A stretch of DNA of 36,092 nt, from contig JAUYSD010000198.1 in assembly GCA_030696505.1 (NCBI GenBank), positions 1 through 36,092 on the forward strand, in the 5' to 3' direction. Made by a program: the position numbers and the translations under genes. Shown one piece after another: positions 9,927 to 19,125 of this stretch. The notes beneath the pieces were generated by a model. That model was given only the letters and a program-made list of their open reading frames with translations. It had not been told where the DNA came from and did no database searches. Origin of the DNA: Sulfuritalea sp. Lineage in GTDB: Bacteria; Pseudomonadota; Gammaproteobacteria; Burkholderiales; Rhodocyclaceae. How positions within the stretch are numbered: the stretch's first letter is position 1; the number at the start of each line of letters is the position of its first letter.

Positions 9927-12686
9927 ATGAGCATGGAAGCAGCCCAGCCGAAATCCGTGAAACACGTTCCGACCTTATGCTACAACTGCGTCTCAGGTCC
10001 GGATTTCATGTGCGTCAAGGTGGTCGATGGCGTCGCCACCGAAATCGAGCCGAATTTCGCCGCCGCGGATATCCATCCGGCCAAGGGCAAGGTCTGCGTC
10101 AAGGCCTATGGCCTGGTGCAGAAGACCTATAACCCGAACCGCATCCTGACGCCGATGAAGCGGACCAACCCGAAGAAGGGCCGCAACGAGGACCCCGGCT
10201 TCGTGCCGATCTCCTGGGACGAGGCGCTCGATCTGGTCGCGGGAAAACTCAACGCCGTGCGCGCCAAGGGTCTGGTCGACGCGGCCGGGCTGCCGCGGGT
10301 CGCCGTCAGCCTCGGCCACGGCGGCACGCCGTCGAATTACATGGGCACCTTCCCGGCCTTTCTGGCCGCCTGGGGCGAGGTCGATTTCAGCTTCGGCTCG
10401 GGCCAGGGCGTCAAGTGCGTGCATTCCGAGCACCTCTACGGCGAGTTCTGGCATCGCGGCTTCACCGTCGCTTCCGACACGCCGAACGCCCGCTACGTGA
10501 TCGCCGTCGGCGCCAACGTCGATGTCACGGGCGGCCCCTGCGCCGTGATCCGCCACGCCGACGCCCGGGTGCGCGGCTACAAGCGCGTCCAGGTGGAGCC
10601 GAGCCTGACAGCTACCGGCGCCTGCTCCGCCGAATGGGTGCCGATCCGGCCCAAGACCGATCCGGCCTTTCTGTTCGCGCTGATCCACGTCCTGGTGCGC
10701 GAGAACGGCCTGGCCAAGCTCGACATTCCCTTCCTGCGCGACCGCACCGCCTCGCCCTATCTGGTGGCGCCGGACGGCCTTTACCTGCGCGATCCGCAAA
10801 GCGGTAAGCCGTTGGTCTGGGACGAAGTGTCCGCTACCGCCGTGCCGCACGACGCAGTCGGCGCGCGCCCCGCGGTGGCCGGCAGCTATCGACTGGCTCA
10901 CGCCGTGGTGGTCGATGCCGACAAGGAGCGCCGCGAATATTCCGACGTCGAAGGCAAGACCGCCTACGAAATGCTGTCGCAGCACATCGACAAGTACACG
11001 CCGGAGTGGGCCGAGACCATCTGCGACGTGAAGGCCGAAACCATACGTCGCATCGCCAACGAATACCTCGAAGCCGCGAGTATCGGCGAAACCATCGTGA
11101 TCGACGGCCAGACCTTGCCGCTGCGGCCGGTCGCCGTGACGCTGGGCAAGTCGGTGAACAACGGCTGGGGCGCTTTCGAGTGCTGCTGGGCGCGCACCGT
11201 ACTGGCGGCCCTGGTCGGCGCGCTGGAGAATCCCGGCGGGCTGGTCGGCACCACGGTGCGACTCAACAAGTCGCGCGACAACCGCCATCTTTCCGTGAAG
11301 CCCGGCGAAGACGGTTTCATGGTGCAGTACTTCAATCCGACCACCAAGGAGGAATGGCAGTCGGCGCCGTCGACGCGCAATCTGCACCAGACCCTGGTGC
11401 CCATCGTCGGCCACAACGGCGCCTGGAGCCAGGCGCTCGGCCCGACGCAACTGGCCTGGATGTTCCAGGGCGAGCGCCCCGACGACTGGTCGATGCCGAT
11501 GCCGACGCTGCCCGACGTGTGGCTGGTGTATCGCTCGAATCCCTCGATCTCCTTCTGGGACACGAAGCATCTGGCGGAGGTCGCGGCAAAGTTTCCGTTC
11601 ATGGCCTGCGTCGCCTACACGGTGGACGAGACCAACTATATGGCCGACGTGCTGCTGCCGGAGGCGACCGATCTCGAATCGACGCAGATGATCCGCATGG
11701 GCGGCACCAAGTACATGGAGCAGTTCTGGGATTACAAGGGCGTGGTGCTGCGGCAGAAGGCCGTCGAGCCGCAGGGCGAGGCGCGCGACTTCACCTGGAT
11801 CACCACCGAACTGGCCAAGCGTACCGGTTTGCTCGAACCGTATTTCGGCGCGATCAACAAGGGCGTCTCGGGTGTTTCGCCGCTCAAGGGCAAGGGCTAC
11901 GACTTCAGCCTCGATCCGGCCAGCGAACCGGGCTCCGAGCAGATATGGGATGCGGTCTGCCGCGCCGCCACGGTCACGCTTTCGGAAGGCCGCGAGGAGC
12001 ACGACCTGGAATGGTTCCGCGAGCATGGCTTCTATGCCGTGCCGATGTCGCGCCTGGAGTGGTATCTGACGCCGACCATGGAAAAGCTCGGTCTGCGCTA
12101 TGAACTGCCCTACCAGGAGCGCCTGCTGCGCACCGGCCGCGAACTCGGCCGTCGCCTGCACGAGCAGAAGATGAACTGGTGGGACGAGCAGCTTTCCGAA
12201 TACACGGCGCTGCCGGAATGGCACGACGTGCCGGGGCGCTGGATCCGCAACCTGGAAAAATCGGGCGCCAGGATCGAGGACTTCCCGTTCTGGCTGCTGA
12301 CCACCAAGAGCATGCAGTACCACGCCGGTGGCAATGCCGCGATCGAGGTGATGCACGAAGTGGCGCAGAACCTGCGCGGCCACGCCGGGGTGATCATGAA
12401 CGCGAAGACCGCGGCGGGCCTCGGCATTGCCGAGGGCGATCGCGTCGAGGTGCGCAGCCACATCGGCGCCACCTACGGCAAGGCCTCGCTGATGCAGGGC
12501 ATCCGCCCGGATACCCTGGTGATCATCGGCCAGTTCGACCACTGGGCGACGCCCTTCGCCAAGACCATCGGGGCGCCGAGTCTCAATACCATCGCGCCGA
12601 TGTCGATCGATCTCACGGATGCAACGGGTTCCGGTGCCGACATCGTGCGGGTCGGTGTGCGCAAGGTGGAAGGAGTGGCAGCATGA
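9927..12686 (+). CDS. padB: Phenylacetyl-CoA:acceptor oxidoreductase, molybdopterin subunit PadB
   Basis: Mo-bisMGD oxidoreductase family: N-terminal Cys cluster CYNCVSGPDFMC...VCVKAYG, NPNRILTPMKR; followed by padC/padD-like subunits and a phenylglyoxylate oxidoreductase operon. ATG preceded by GAGGAAACAGG. Confidence 0.88.
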   Translation: MSMEAAQPKSVKHVPTLCYNCVSGPDFMCVKVVDGVATEIEPNFAAADIHPAKGKVCVKAYGLVQKTYNPNRILTPMKRTNPKKGRNEDPGFVPISWDEALDLVAGKLNAVRAKGLVDAAGLPRVAVSLGHGGTPSNYMGTFPAFLAAWGEVDFSFGSGQGVKCVHSEHLYGEFWHRGFTVASDTPNARYVIAVGANVDVTGGPCAVIRHADARVRGYKRVQVEPSLTATGACSAEWVPIRPKTDPAFLFALIHVLVRENGLAKLDIPFLRDRTASPYLVAPDGLYLRDPQSGKPLVWDEVSATAVPHDAVGARPAVAGSYRLAHAVVVDADKERREYSDVEGKTAYEMLSQHIDKYTPEWAETICDVKAETIRRIANEYLEAASIGETIVIDGQTLPLRPVAVTLGKSVNNGWGAFECCWARTVLAALVGALENPGGLVGTTVRLNKSRDNRHLSVKPGEDGFMVQYFNPTTKEEWQSAPSTRNLHQTLVPIVGHNGAWSQALGPTQLAWMFQGERPDDWSMPMPTLPDVWLVYRSNPSISFWDTKHLAEVAAKFPFMACVAYTVDETNYMADVLLPEATDLESTQMIRMGGTKYMEQFWDYKGVVLRQKAVEPQGEARDFTWITTELAKRTGLLEPYFGAINKGVSGVSPLKGKGYDFSLDPASEPGSEQIWDAVCRAATVTLSEGREEHDLEWFREHGFYAVPMSRLEWYLTPTMEKLGLRYELPYQERLLRTGRELGRRLHEQKMNWWDEQLSEYTALPEWHDVPGRWIRNLEKSGARIEDFPFWLLTTKSMQYHAGGNAAIEVMHEVAQNLRGHAGVIMNAKTAAGLGIAEGDRVEVRSHIGATYGKASLMQGIRPDTLVIIGQFDHWATPFAKTIGAPSLNTIAPMSIDLTDATGSGADIVRVGVRKVEGVAA

Positions 12687-13330
12687 CGCGCTATGTGATG
12701 AGCATCGACCTGCGCCGCTGCGTCGGCTGCCAGACCTGCACCGCGGCCTGCAAGGGCGCCAACGCGACGCCGCCCGGCATCCAGTGGCGGCGCGTGCTCG
12801 ATATCGAGAGCGGGGAGTTCCCCGACGTGCGCCGCACTTTCCTGCCGGTGGCCTGCATGCATTGCGCCAACCCGCCCTGCGAGGCGGTGTGCCCGACCCG
12901 GGCCACCACCAAGCGCGCCGACGGCCTGGTGGCGATCGACTACGATCTCTGCATCGGCTGCGCCAACTGCGTCATGGCCTGTCCCTACGATGCCCGTTCC
13001 ATCGTCCATGAATCGCATTTCGCCTACGGCGACATGCCGATGGCTTCCGAGGCCAAGCGCTTCGATCCGGATCGGATCGGCGTCTCGATGAAATGCACGT
13101 TCTGCGTGGATCGTATCGATCTGGCCGCGATCACCGGACAGATTCCGGGCGTTGATCCCGAGGTGACGCCGGCCTGCGTGAATTCCTGCATTTCGGGCGC
13201 GATGCAGTTCGGCGACATCGAGGACCCGCAAAGCAGCGTCAGCCGCCTGCTGCAAGAGACGCAGCACTACCGCATGCACGAGGAACTGGGCACCGAGCCG
13301 GGCGTGTACTACATCTGGGATCAGTCATGA
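12683..13330 (+). CDS. padC: Phenylacetyl-CoA:acceptor oxidoreductase, multi-[4Fe-4S] ferredoxin subunit PadC
   Basis: CVGCQTCTAACKGAN, CMHCANPPCEAVCP, CIGCANCVMACPYDAR; ATGA overlap with padB. Confidence 0.9.
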   Translation: MTRYVMSIDLRRCVGCQTCTAACKGANATPPGIQWRRVLDIESGEFPDVRRTFLPVACMHCANPPCEAVCPTRATTKRADGLVAIDYDLCIGCANCVMACPYDARSIVHESHFAYGDMPMASEAKRFDPDRIGVSMKCTFCVDRIDLAAITGQIPGVDPEVTPACVNSCISGAMQFGDIEDPQSSVSRLLQETQHYRMHEELGTEPGVYYIWDQS

Positions 13331-14262
13331 AAAATCCTATCCTTCGCGCCGCCAATCTGGCGTCCCCCAAACAGCAGCGCAACTGGGACTGGCGTGCGGC
13401 GAGCAATTTCATCGCCGGCGGTGCCGGCGGCGGCCTGTTGCTGCTAACTTCGCTAGCTACCTCGCTCGCTGCCGGCTTCGCGCCGGAGGTCACCCGCAGC
13501 GCAATCCTGTTGGGCCTGATGCTGATCGGCGGCGGCCTGACCTGCGTCTGGTTCGAGATCGGGCGGCCGTGGCGTGCATTGAACGTCTATCGGCATTTCT
13601 CCACCTCGTGGATGACGCGCGAGGCGGTGGTGGCGCTGGTGCTGTTCAGCTTCGGCGCCCTGGCGCTGCTGACGCTGCACCCGGTGTTCGTCGTGGCGGC
13701 CGGTATTCTTGGGCTGGGCTTTCTCTATAGCCAGGCGCGGATTCTGGCGGCCAACAAGGGCATACCGGCGTGGCGGCATCCGCGCAGCATTGCGCTGATG
13801 GTGGCCACCGGTCTGGCCGAGGGCGGCGGCTTCCTGGCCTGCGTGGTTTCGATTTCCTCCGCCGCGCTCGCCGCGCCGGCCTTGCTTGCGCTGATTGCGC
13901 TGATCGCCATCCGCGTCTGGTTCTGGAAGGCCTATCTGGGCGGACTGGTGGCCGACGGCGCACCCGACGGCGCGTTGCGGGTGCTGAGCGGGCTCGATGC
14001 GCGGTTTGTGGTGCTGGGCCACGTGCTGCCGGCACTTGCCGTTGCCGCGGCACTGGCCGGAATGCCGGGGCGGGCCGGGTTGGCCTTTGCAGCCGGGATC
14101 ATGGTGGTTGCCAGCGGCTGGTTCCTCAAGTATACCTTGGTCAGGCGTGCGGCTTTTACCCAGGGGCTGGCGCTGTCGCGCCTGCCGGTGCGCGGACGCG
14201 GGCCGGCCGGTGCGGCCACCAAGCCCGGCTGGAAGGTCACTCCGGGTACCAAAACGGGATAA
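13327..14262 (+). CDS. padD: Phenylacetyl-CoA:acceptor oxidoreductase membrane anchor PadD (DmsC-like)
   Basis: Multiple hydrophobic helices, GRPWRALNVYRHFSTSWMTREA typical of DmsC-like anchors; ATGA overlap with padC. Confidence 0.85.
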   Translation: MKNPILRAANLASPKQQRNWDWRAASNFIAGGAGGGLLLLTSLATSLAAGFAPEVTRSAILLGLMLIGGGLTCVWFEIGRPWRALNVYRHFSTSWMTREAVVALVLFSFGALALLTLHPVFVVAAGILGLGFLYSQARILAANKGIPAWRHPRSIALMVATGLAEGGGFLACVVSISSAALAAPALLALIALIAIRVWFWKAYLGGLVADGAPDGALRVLSGLDARFVVLGHVLPALAVAAALAGMPGRAGLAFAAGIMVVASGWFLKYTLVRRAAFTQGLALSRLPVRGRGPAGAATKPGWKVTPGTKTG

Positions 14263-14325
14263 TCGGTTTCAGGGAAGCAGACAAGAGGCGGGACCAAGCA
14301 GTCACGCCGAATTGGAGGAGACAGG

Positions 14326-14898
14326 ATGTACGAAGTACGCTTTCATGGCCGCGGCGGTCAGGGTGCCGTCACGGCGGCCTCGATGCTCGCGGCGGCATTG
14401 CTGGAGGAGGGGAAGTACGCGGTCTCGATCCCATCCTTCGGTTTCGAGCGGCGCGGCGCACCGGTGGTTTCCTTCCTGCGCTGCAGTGATCGCGAGATCC
14501 GTCAACTGACCAATATCTATACGCCCGATTGCCTGATCTGCGTCGATCCGACGCTGGCGAAGTCGGTCGATATTTTCAGCGGCCTCAAGCCCGGCGGCAC
14601 GCTGGTGCAGGCCACGCACAAGCCGCTGGCGGAGGTGGTCCTGGCCGACACGGTGGGTGTGGTCGGTCTGTGCGACGCGATCGGGATTGCGCTCGAAGTG
14701 TTCAAGCGCCCCATTACCAATACGCTGATGCTCGGCGCCTTCGCCAAGACGACCGGCATCGTTTCGCTGGCCGCCTTGCAGCGCTCGCTGGAAGATTCCG
14801 ACTTCCGCGATGCCGGCCTCAAGCAGAACATGGTCGCGGTGGAACGCGGCTATAACGAGACGACCGTGTACAGCATAGAGCGGAGGGTTGCAGCATGA
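14326..14898 (+). CDS. padE: Phenylglyoxylate:acceptor oxidoreductase gamma subunit PadE
   Basis: MYEVRFHGRGGQGAVTAASMLAAAL...: 2-oxoacid:acceptor oxidoreductase gamma domain. Confidence 0.9.
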   Translation: MYEVRFHGRGGQGAVTAASMLAAALLEEGKYAVSIPSFGFERRGAPVVSFLRCSDREIRQLTNIYTPDCLICVDPTLAKSVDIFSGLKPGGTLVQATHKPLAEVVLADTVGVVGLCDAIGIALEVFKRPITNTLMLGAFAKTTGIVSLAALQRSLEDSDFRDAGLKQNMVAVERGYNETTVYSIERRVAA

Positions 14899-15194
14899 GC
14901 CGGCATGACAGCTATCCGCTGTTCGACATGAAACAGGCCAACGTGCCGGACGACCTGTGCCCGGTGGCCACCGAGGTCAGCCCGATGCTGCCCGGCGACT
15001 GGCGCAGCATGCGTCCGGTGGTGAATCGCGACAAGTGCGTCAAGTGCGCCGTGTGCTGGCTGTATTGCCCGGTGCAATGCGTCGAGGAAAAGGCGGCCTG
15101 GTTCGACTTCAACCTGAAAACCTGCAAGGGTTGCGGCATCTGCGCCAATGAATGTCCGCAGCGCGCGATCACCATGATCCCGGAGGCCACATGA
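14895..15194 (+). CDS. padF: Phenylglyoxylate:acceptor oxidoreductase delta (2x[4Fe-4S]) subunit PadF
   Basis: CVKCAVCWLYCPVQCV and CKGCGICANECPQRAI; overlaps padE stop. Confidence 0.9.
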   Translation: MSRHDSYPLFDMKQANVPDDLCPVATEVSPMLPGDWRSMRPVVNRDKCVKCAVCWLYCPVQCVEEKAAWFDFNLKTCKGCGICANECPQRAITMIPEAT

Positions 15195-15203
15195 GCCTGA
15201 ATC

Positions 15204-15228
15204 GCCGTCCCGCCAGCGCCAACTCTTA
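15204..15228 (+). repeat. Dispersed 25-bp repeat copy C (padF-padG spacer)
   Basis: GCCGTCCCGCCAGCGCCAACTCTTA. Confidence 0.75.
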
Positions 15229-15243
15229 CGCTTCGGAGGCCGC

Positions 15244-16491
15244 ATGACTACCGCCATCCTCGAAACACCGAGCCAGACCAAGCCGGCCAAGCAGAAGGTC
15301 ATGCTGGTCGAAGGCAACGAAGCCGCAGCGCTGGGCGTCGCGCTGGCGCGCCCGGACATGGTCGCCGTGTATCCGATCACGCCGCAGTCGTCCTTGGTCG
15401 AGCACGTCGCCAAACTGATCGCCGACGGCAAGATGGATGCCGACATTGTCGATGCCGAAGGCGAGCATTCGGTGCTGTCGGTGCTGCAGGGCGGCGCACT
15501 GGCCGGCGCGCGGACTTATACCGCGACCTGTGGTCCCGGCCTGGCTTTCATGTTCGAACCGTATTTCCGCACCTCCGGCATGCGCCTGCCGATCGTGATG
15601 TCCATCGTCACGCGCGACGGCATCACGCCGCAGTCGGTCTGGGGCGGGCATCAGGATGCGATGACGGTGCGCGAGGTGGGCTGGGTGCAGGTGTATTGCG
15701 AGACCGTGCAGGAAGTGCTCGACACCACGATCATGGCCTTCAAGATTGCCGAACATCACGATGTCATGCTGCCGGTGAATGTCTGCCTCGACGGCAACTA
15801 TCTTTCCTACGGCACCTCGCGCGTCGAGTTGCCGGACCAGGCTGAGGTCGACGCCTTCATGGGCGTCAAGGACGTGAACTGGCACGTCGCGCTGGATCCG
15901 CTGCGGCCGATGGCGGTCGATCCGCTGACCGGCGGTTCGGGCGGCAAGGGGCCTTCGACTTTCGTTCGCTATCGCAAGGGCCAGTGCAAGGGCATGCAGA
16001 ACTCGCTGCGCGTGATCGAGGAAGTGCACGCCGAGTGGGCGCAGCGCTTCGGCCGTTCCTTCGCACCGCTGGTCGAGGAGTACCGGCTCGAAGGTGCCGA
16101 CTACGCGATCATGACCCTGGGCAGCATGACCGGCGCCGCCAAGGATGCGATCGACGAGGCGCGCGACGCCGGCAAGAAGGTTGGTCTGATCAAGATCAAG
16201 ACTTTCAGCCCCTTCCCGGTGGACGCGCTGATGAAGTCGCTGGACAAGGTGCAGGCCGTCGGCGTGGTCGATCGTTCGGTCGGCTTCCGCTGGAACTGCG
16301 GTCCGATGTACCAGGAGACCATGGGCGTGCTGTATCGCCTCGGGCGCCATATTCCGTCGATGAGTTTCATCGGCGGCCTGGCAGGTGCCGACATCACGGT
16401 CGGCCATTTCCATCGCGTCATCGAGGCGACGGAAAAGCTGCTGAGCGCTCCCGCACCGATCGAACCCGTTTGGCTCAACGAGAAAGACTGA
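15244..16491 (+). CDS. padG: Phenylglyoxylate:acceptor oxidoreductase alpha subunit PadG
   Basis: EGNEAAALGVALARPDMVAVYPITPQSSLVEH, DAEGEHSVLSVLQGGALAGARTYTATCGPGL: POR/KOR alpha domain. Confidence 0.9.
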   Translation: MTTAILETPSQTKPAKQKVMLVEGNEAAALGVALARPDMVAVYPITPQSSLVEHVAKLIADGKMDADIVDAEGEHSVLSVLQGGALAGARTYTATCGPGLAFMFEPYFRTSGMRLPIVMSIVTRDGITPQSVWGGHQDAMTVREVGWVQVYCETVQEVLDTTIMAFKIAEHHDVMLPVNVCLDGNYLSYGTSRVELPDQAEVDAFMGVKDVNWHVALDPLRPMAVDPLTGGSGGKGPSTFVRYRKGQCKGMQNSLRVIEEVHAEWAQRFGRSFAPLVEEYRLEGADYAIMTLGSMTGAAKDAIDEARDAGKKVGLIKIKTFSPFPVDALMKSLDKVQAVGVVDRSVGFRWNCGPMYQETMGVLYRLGRHIPSMSFIGGLAGADITVGHFHRVIEATEKLLSAPAPIEPVWLNEKD

Positions 16492-16499
16492 GGGACCAA

Positions 16500-17759
16500 G
16501 TGACGGAACATACCAAATACCTCGTGGTCGGCAGCAGCCACGCCGCACTCGAAGCCGTGACGGCAATCCGCATGCACGATGCGGAAGGCAGCCTGACGCT
16601 GCTGACGCGCGACCCGCATCTGCCGTATTCGCCGACCGTCCTGCCCTATGTCGTCTCGGGCCGTTTCGCGCCCGATGGCATTTTCCTGCGCGACGAAAAA
16701 TTCTTCGCCAGGCTTGGCGTACAACTCAAGCGCGGCACGGCGCTGAAGGCGCTGCATGCCGAGCGCAATGCGGCCGAACTCGCTGACGGCAGCGAAATCG
16801 CCTACGAGAAGATCCTGCTCGCCACCGGCGCCTCGCCGGCCATCCCGCCGATTCCCGGCCTCGACCAGGTTTCCTATCACGTGCTGCGCACCCTGGACGA
16901 TGCGACGAAACTCAATGCCGCGATCAAGAACTCGAAGCAGGCCGTGGTGCTCGGCGCGGGTCTTGTGGGCATGCATGCCGCCGAGAACCTGGTCAAGGCC
17001 GGCGCCAAGGTGACCATCGTCGAAATGGCCAAGCAATTGACCGACGGTTACTTCGATGCGATCGCAGCCGGGCTGATCGAAAAGGCCTTCACCGACAACG
17101 GTGCGACCATCCTCACCGGCAGCCGCGTGGTCAAGCTCGCGCCGTCTGCCGTCGGTGCGATGCTGACGCTGGAAAACGGCACGACGCTGGAAGCCGACCT
17201 GCTGCTGGTCGCCACCGGCGTGCGGCCGAACATGGACTACCTCGCCGGCAGCGCCGTCGAGCATGACCGCGGCATCCTGGTCAGCGACAGCATGCAGACC
17301 AGCGTGCCCAACGTCTGGTCCGCCGGCGACTGCGCCCAGGCCAAGGGTTTCTTTACCGACGACAAAGTGATGAACGCGATCCTGCCCGACGCCACCGAAC
17401 AGGGTCGCATCGCCGGCATGGCGATGGCCGGCGATCCGGGCCTCAAGCAGTATCCGGGCGGCGTGCCGCTCAACACCTATCACTTCTTCGGCCGTCACGC
17501 GATTTCGGTCGGCTCGAGCCGTGTGCCCGAAGGCGGTGAGATGGTGACCCGTTTCGATGAAGCCAGCGGCCGTTACCTGAAGGCGATCTTCAGTGCCGAC
17601 AACCGGCTGACCGGAATTTACGGCGTCAATGAGTTCTTCGATGGCGGCGTGATGTGCCAGCTGATCCTGCGGCGGATCGACCTGTCGCCGGTGAAGCAAC
17701 GCTTCCTCGCCGAACCGATGAAAGTCGGCCGCGAAATCATGTCGAAGACGTGGAGATAA
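16500..17759 (+). CDS. padH: FAD/NAD(P)-dependent oxidoreductase subunit PadH
   Basis: GTG start; VVGSSHAALEA, VVLGAGLVGMHAAENLVKAG, NVWSAGDCAQ motifs; position between padG and padI. Confidence 0.88.
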   Translation: MTEHTKYLVVGSSHAALEAVTAIRMHDAEGSLTLLTRDPHLPYSPTVLPYVVSGRFAPDGIFLRDEKFFARLGVQLKRGTALKALHAERNAAELADGSEIAYEKILLATGASPAIPPIPGLDQVSYHVLRTLDDATKLNAAIKNSKQAVVLGAGLVGMHAAENLVKAGAKVTIVEMAKQLTDGYFDAIAAGLIEKAFTDNGATILTGSRVVKLAPSAVGAMLTLENGTTLEADLLLVATGVRPNMDYLAGSAVEHDRGILVSDSMQTSVPNVWSAGDCAQAKGFFTDDKVMNAILPDATEQGRIAGMAMAGDPGLKQYPGGVPLNTYHFFGRHAISVGSSRVPEGGEMVTRFDEASGRYLKAIFSADNRLTGIYGVNEFFDGGVMCQLILRRIDLSPVKQRFLAEPMKVGREIMSKTWR

Positions 17760-17761
17760 GC

Positions 17762-19114
17762 ATGGCGAATTTTGGAGGGGCCTACAACACCATTGCCTTT
17801 GATGCCAACAAGTGCGACGGTTGCGGCGATTGCATGACGGCCTGCGCCACGGCGAAAGTTGGCGTTGGCGACACGGCGCGATCGCGCATCCAGATCGTCG
17901 GCAGCGCCGATGACGGCTTCGAACTTGCGCTCTGTCGCCAGTGCGCCGATCCGAAGTGCGTCACCGTCTGCCCGGCCGCGGCGCTGACCAAGAACTACGC
18001 CAGCGGCGTCATCGACTGGAACGGCGACAAGTGCGTCGACTGCCTGCTATGCACCGTCGGCTGCGCCTATGCCGGCATCGCGCTCGACGCCGGCACCGGT
18101 CACGTTGCCAAGTGCGATACCTGTGACGGCGCACCGGCCTGCGTGCCGGCCTGCCCGCACGACGCGCTGACCTATGTCACCACCTCGCGCATCTACAACG
18201 AGGTGGGCGACTGGGAAGATCTGTTTGCCCCCGGTCTGGCGGGCTGCCAGGGCTGCAACACCGAGCTGCTGATGCGCCATACCCTGCGCCGCGTCGGCCC
18301 GGAGACGGTGCTGGCGACGCCGCCCGGCTGCGTGCCCGGCATGGGTTCGGTCGGTTTCAACGGCACCACCGGCACCAAGATCCCGGTGTTCCATCCGCTG
18401 CTGACCAATACCGCGGCCATGCTGGCCGGCATCAAGCGTCAGTACAAGCGGGTCGGCCGCGAGGTCAATGCGTTGGCGATCGCCGGCGACGGCGGTGCCT
18501 CGGACGTCGGCTTCCAGTCCCTGTCGGGTGCGGCCGAACGCAACGAGCAGATCCTGTTCATGGTGGTCGACAACGAGGGCTACATGAACACCGGCATGCA
18601 GCGTTCCAGCTGCACGCCCTATGGCGCCTGGACGTCGACCACGCCGATCGGCAAGGGCTCGGGCGGCATGCCCGCGCAGGGCAAGACGCAGGACGCCAAG
18701 AATCTGCCGCTGATCATGGTCAATCACCGCTGCGAGTATGTCGCGACGGCGTCCACCGCCTATATGGAAGACCTCTACGACAAGCTCGACCGCGCAATCC
18801 AGGCCTCCAAGCGCGGCTTTGCCTACCTGCATGTGTATTCGCCCTGCACCACGGGCTGGCGTTTCCCGACCGACCAGAACATGGAAGTCGCGCGCAAGGC
18901 GGTCGAGACCAATTTCGTGATGTTGTGGGAGTACAACCGGACCGACGGCCTGCGTTTCACCCGGCCGGTCGATGATCCGCTGCCGGTGACCGAGTATCTG
19001 AAGGCCATGGGGCGCTTCCGTCACCTGAGTCCCGATCAGATTTCACACATTCAGGCCAAGGTCGTGGAAAATCTCGCATTCGTAAAACAGATGGCGCATC
19101 GACAGAGCGCTTAG
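17762..19114 (+). CDS. padI: Phenylglyoxylate:acceptor oxidoreductase beta/TPP subunit with ferredoxin domain PadI
   Basis: CDGCGDCMTACATAK, CVDCLLCTVGCAY, then TPP domain GDGGASDVGFQSL...NEGYMNTGMQRSSCTPYGA. Confidence 0.9.
   Translation: MANFGGAYNTIAFDANKCDGCGDCMTACATAKVGVGDTARSRIQIVGSADDGFELALCRQCADPKCVTVCPAAALTKNYASGVIDWNGDKCVDCLLCTVGCAYAGIALDAGTGHVAKCDTCDGAPACVPACPHDALTYVTTSRIYNEVGDWEDLFAPGLAGCQGCNTELLMRHTLRRVGPETVLATPPGCVPGMGSVGFNGTTGTKIPVFHPLLTNTAAMLAGIKRQYKRVGREVNALAIAGDGGASDVGFQSLSGAAERNEQILFMVVDNEGYMNTGMQRSSCTPYGAWTSTTPIGKGSGGMPAQGKTQDAKNLPLIMVNHRCEYVATASTAYMEDLYDKLDRAIQASKRGFAYLHVYSPCTTGWRFPTDQNMEVARKAVETNFVMLWEYNRTDGLRFTRPVDDPLPVTEYLKAMGRFRHLSPDQISHIQAKVVENLAFVKQMAHRQSA
17853..17877 (-). 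repeat. Probable dispersed repeat copy F inside padI
   Basis: CGAAAGTTGGCGTTGGCGACACGGC, 22/25 identical to copy D; encodes KVGVGDTA. Confidence 0.5.
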
Positions 19115-19125
19115 GGGGAAGAACA

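Noticed and set aside
9993-12542. 849-aa antisense ORF opposite padB
   Set aside because: High-GC antisense artefact; composition (H/R/G/Q-rich, no recognisable motifs) mirrors padB codon bias.
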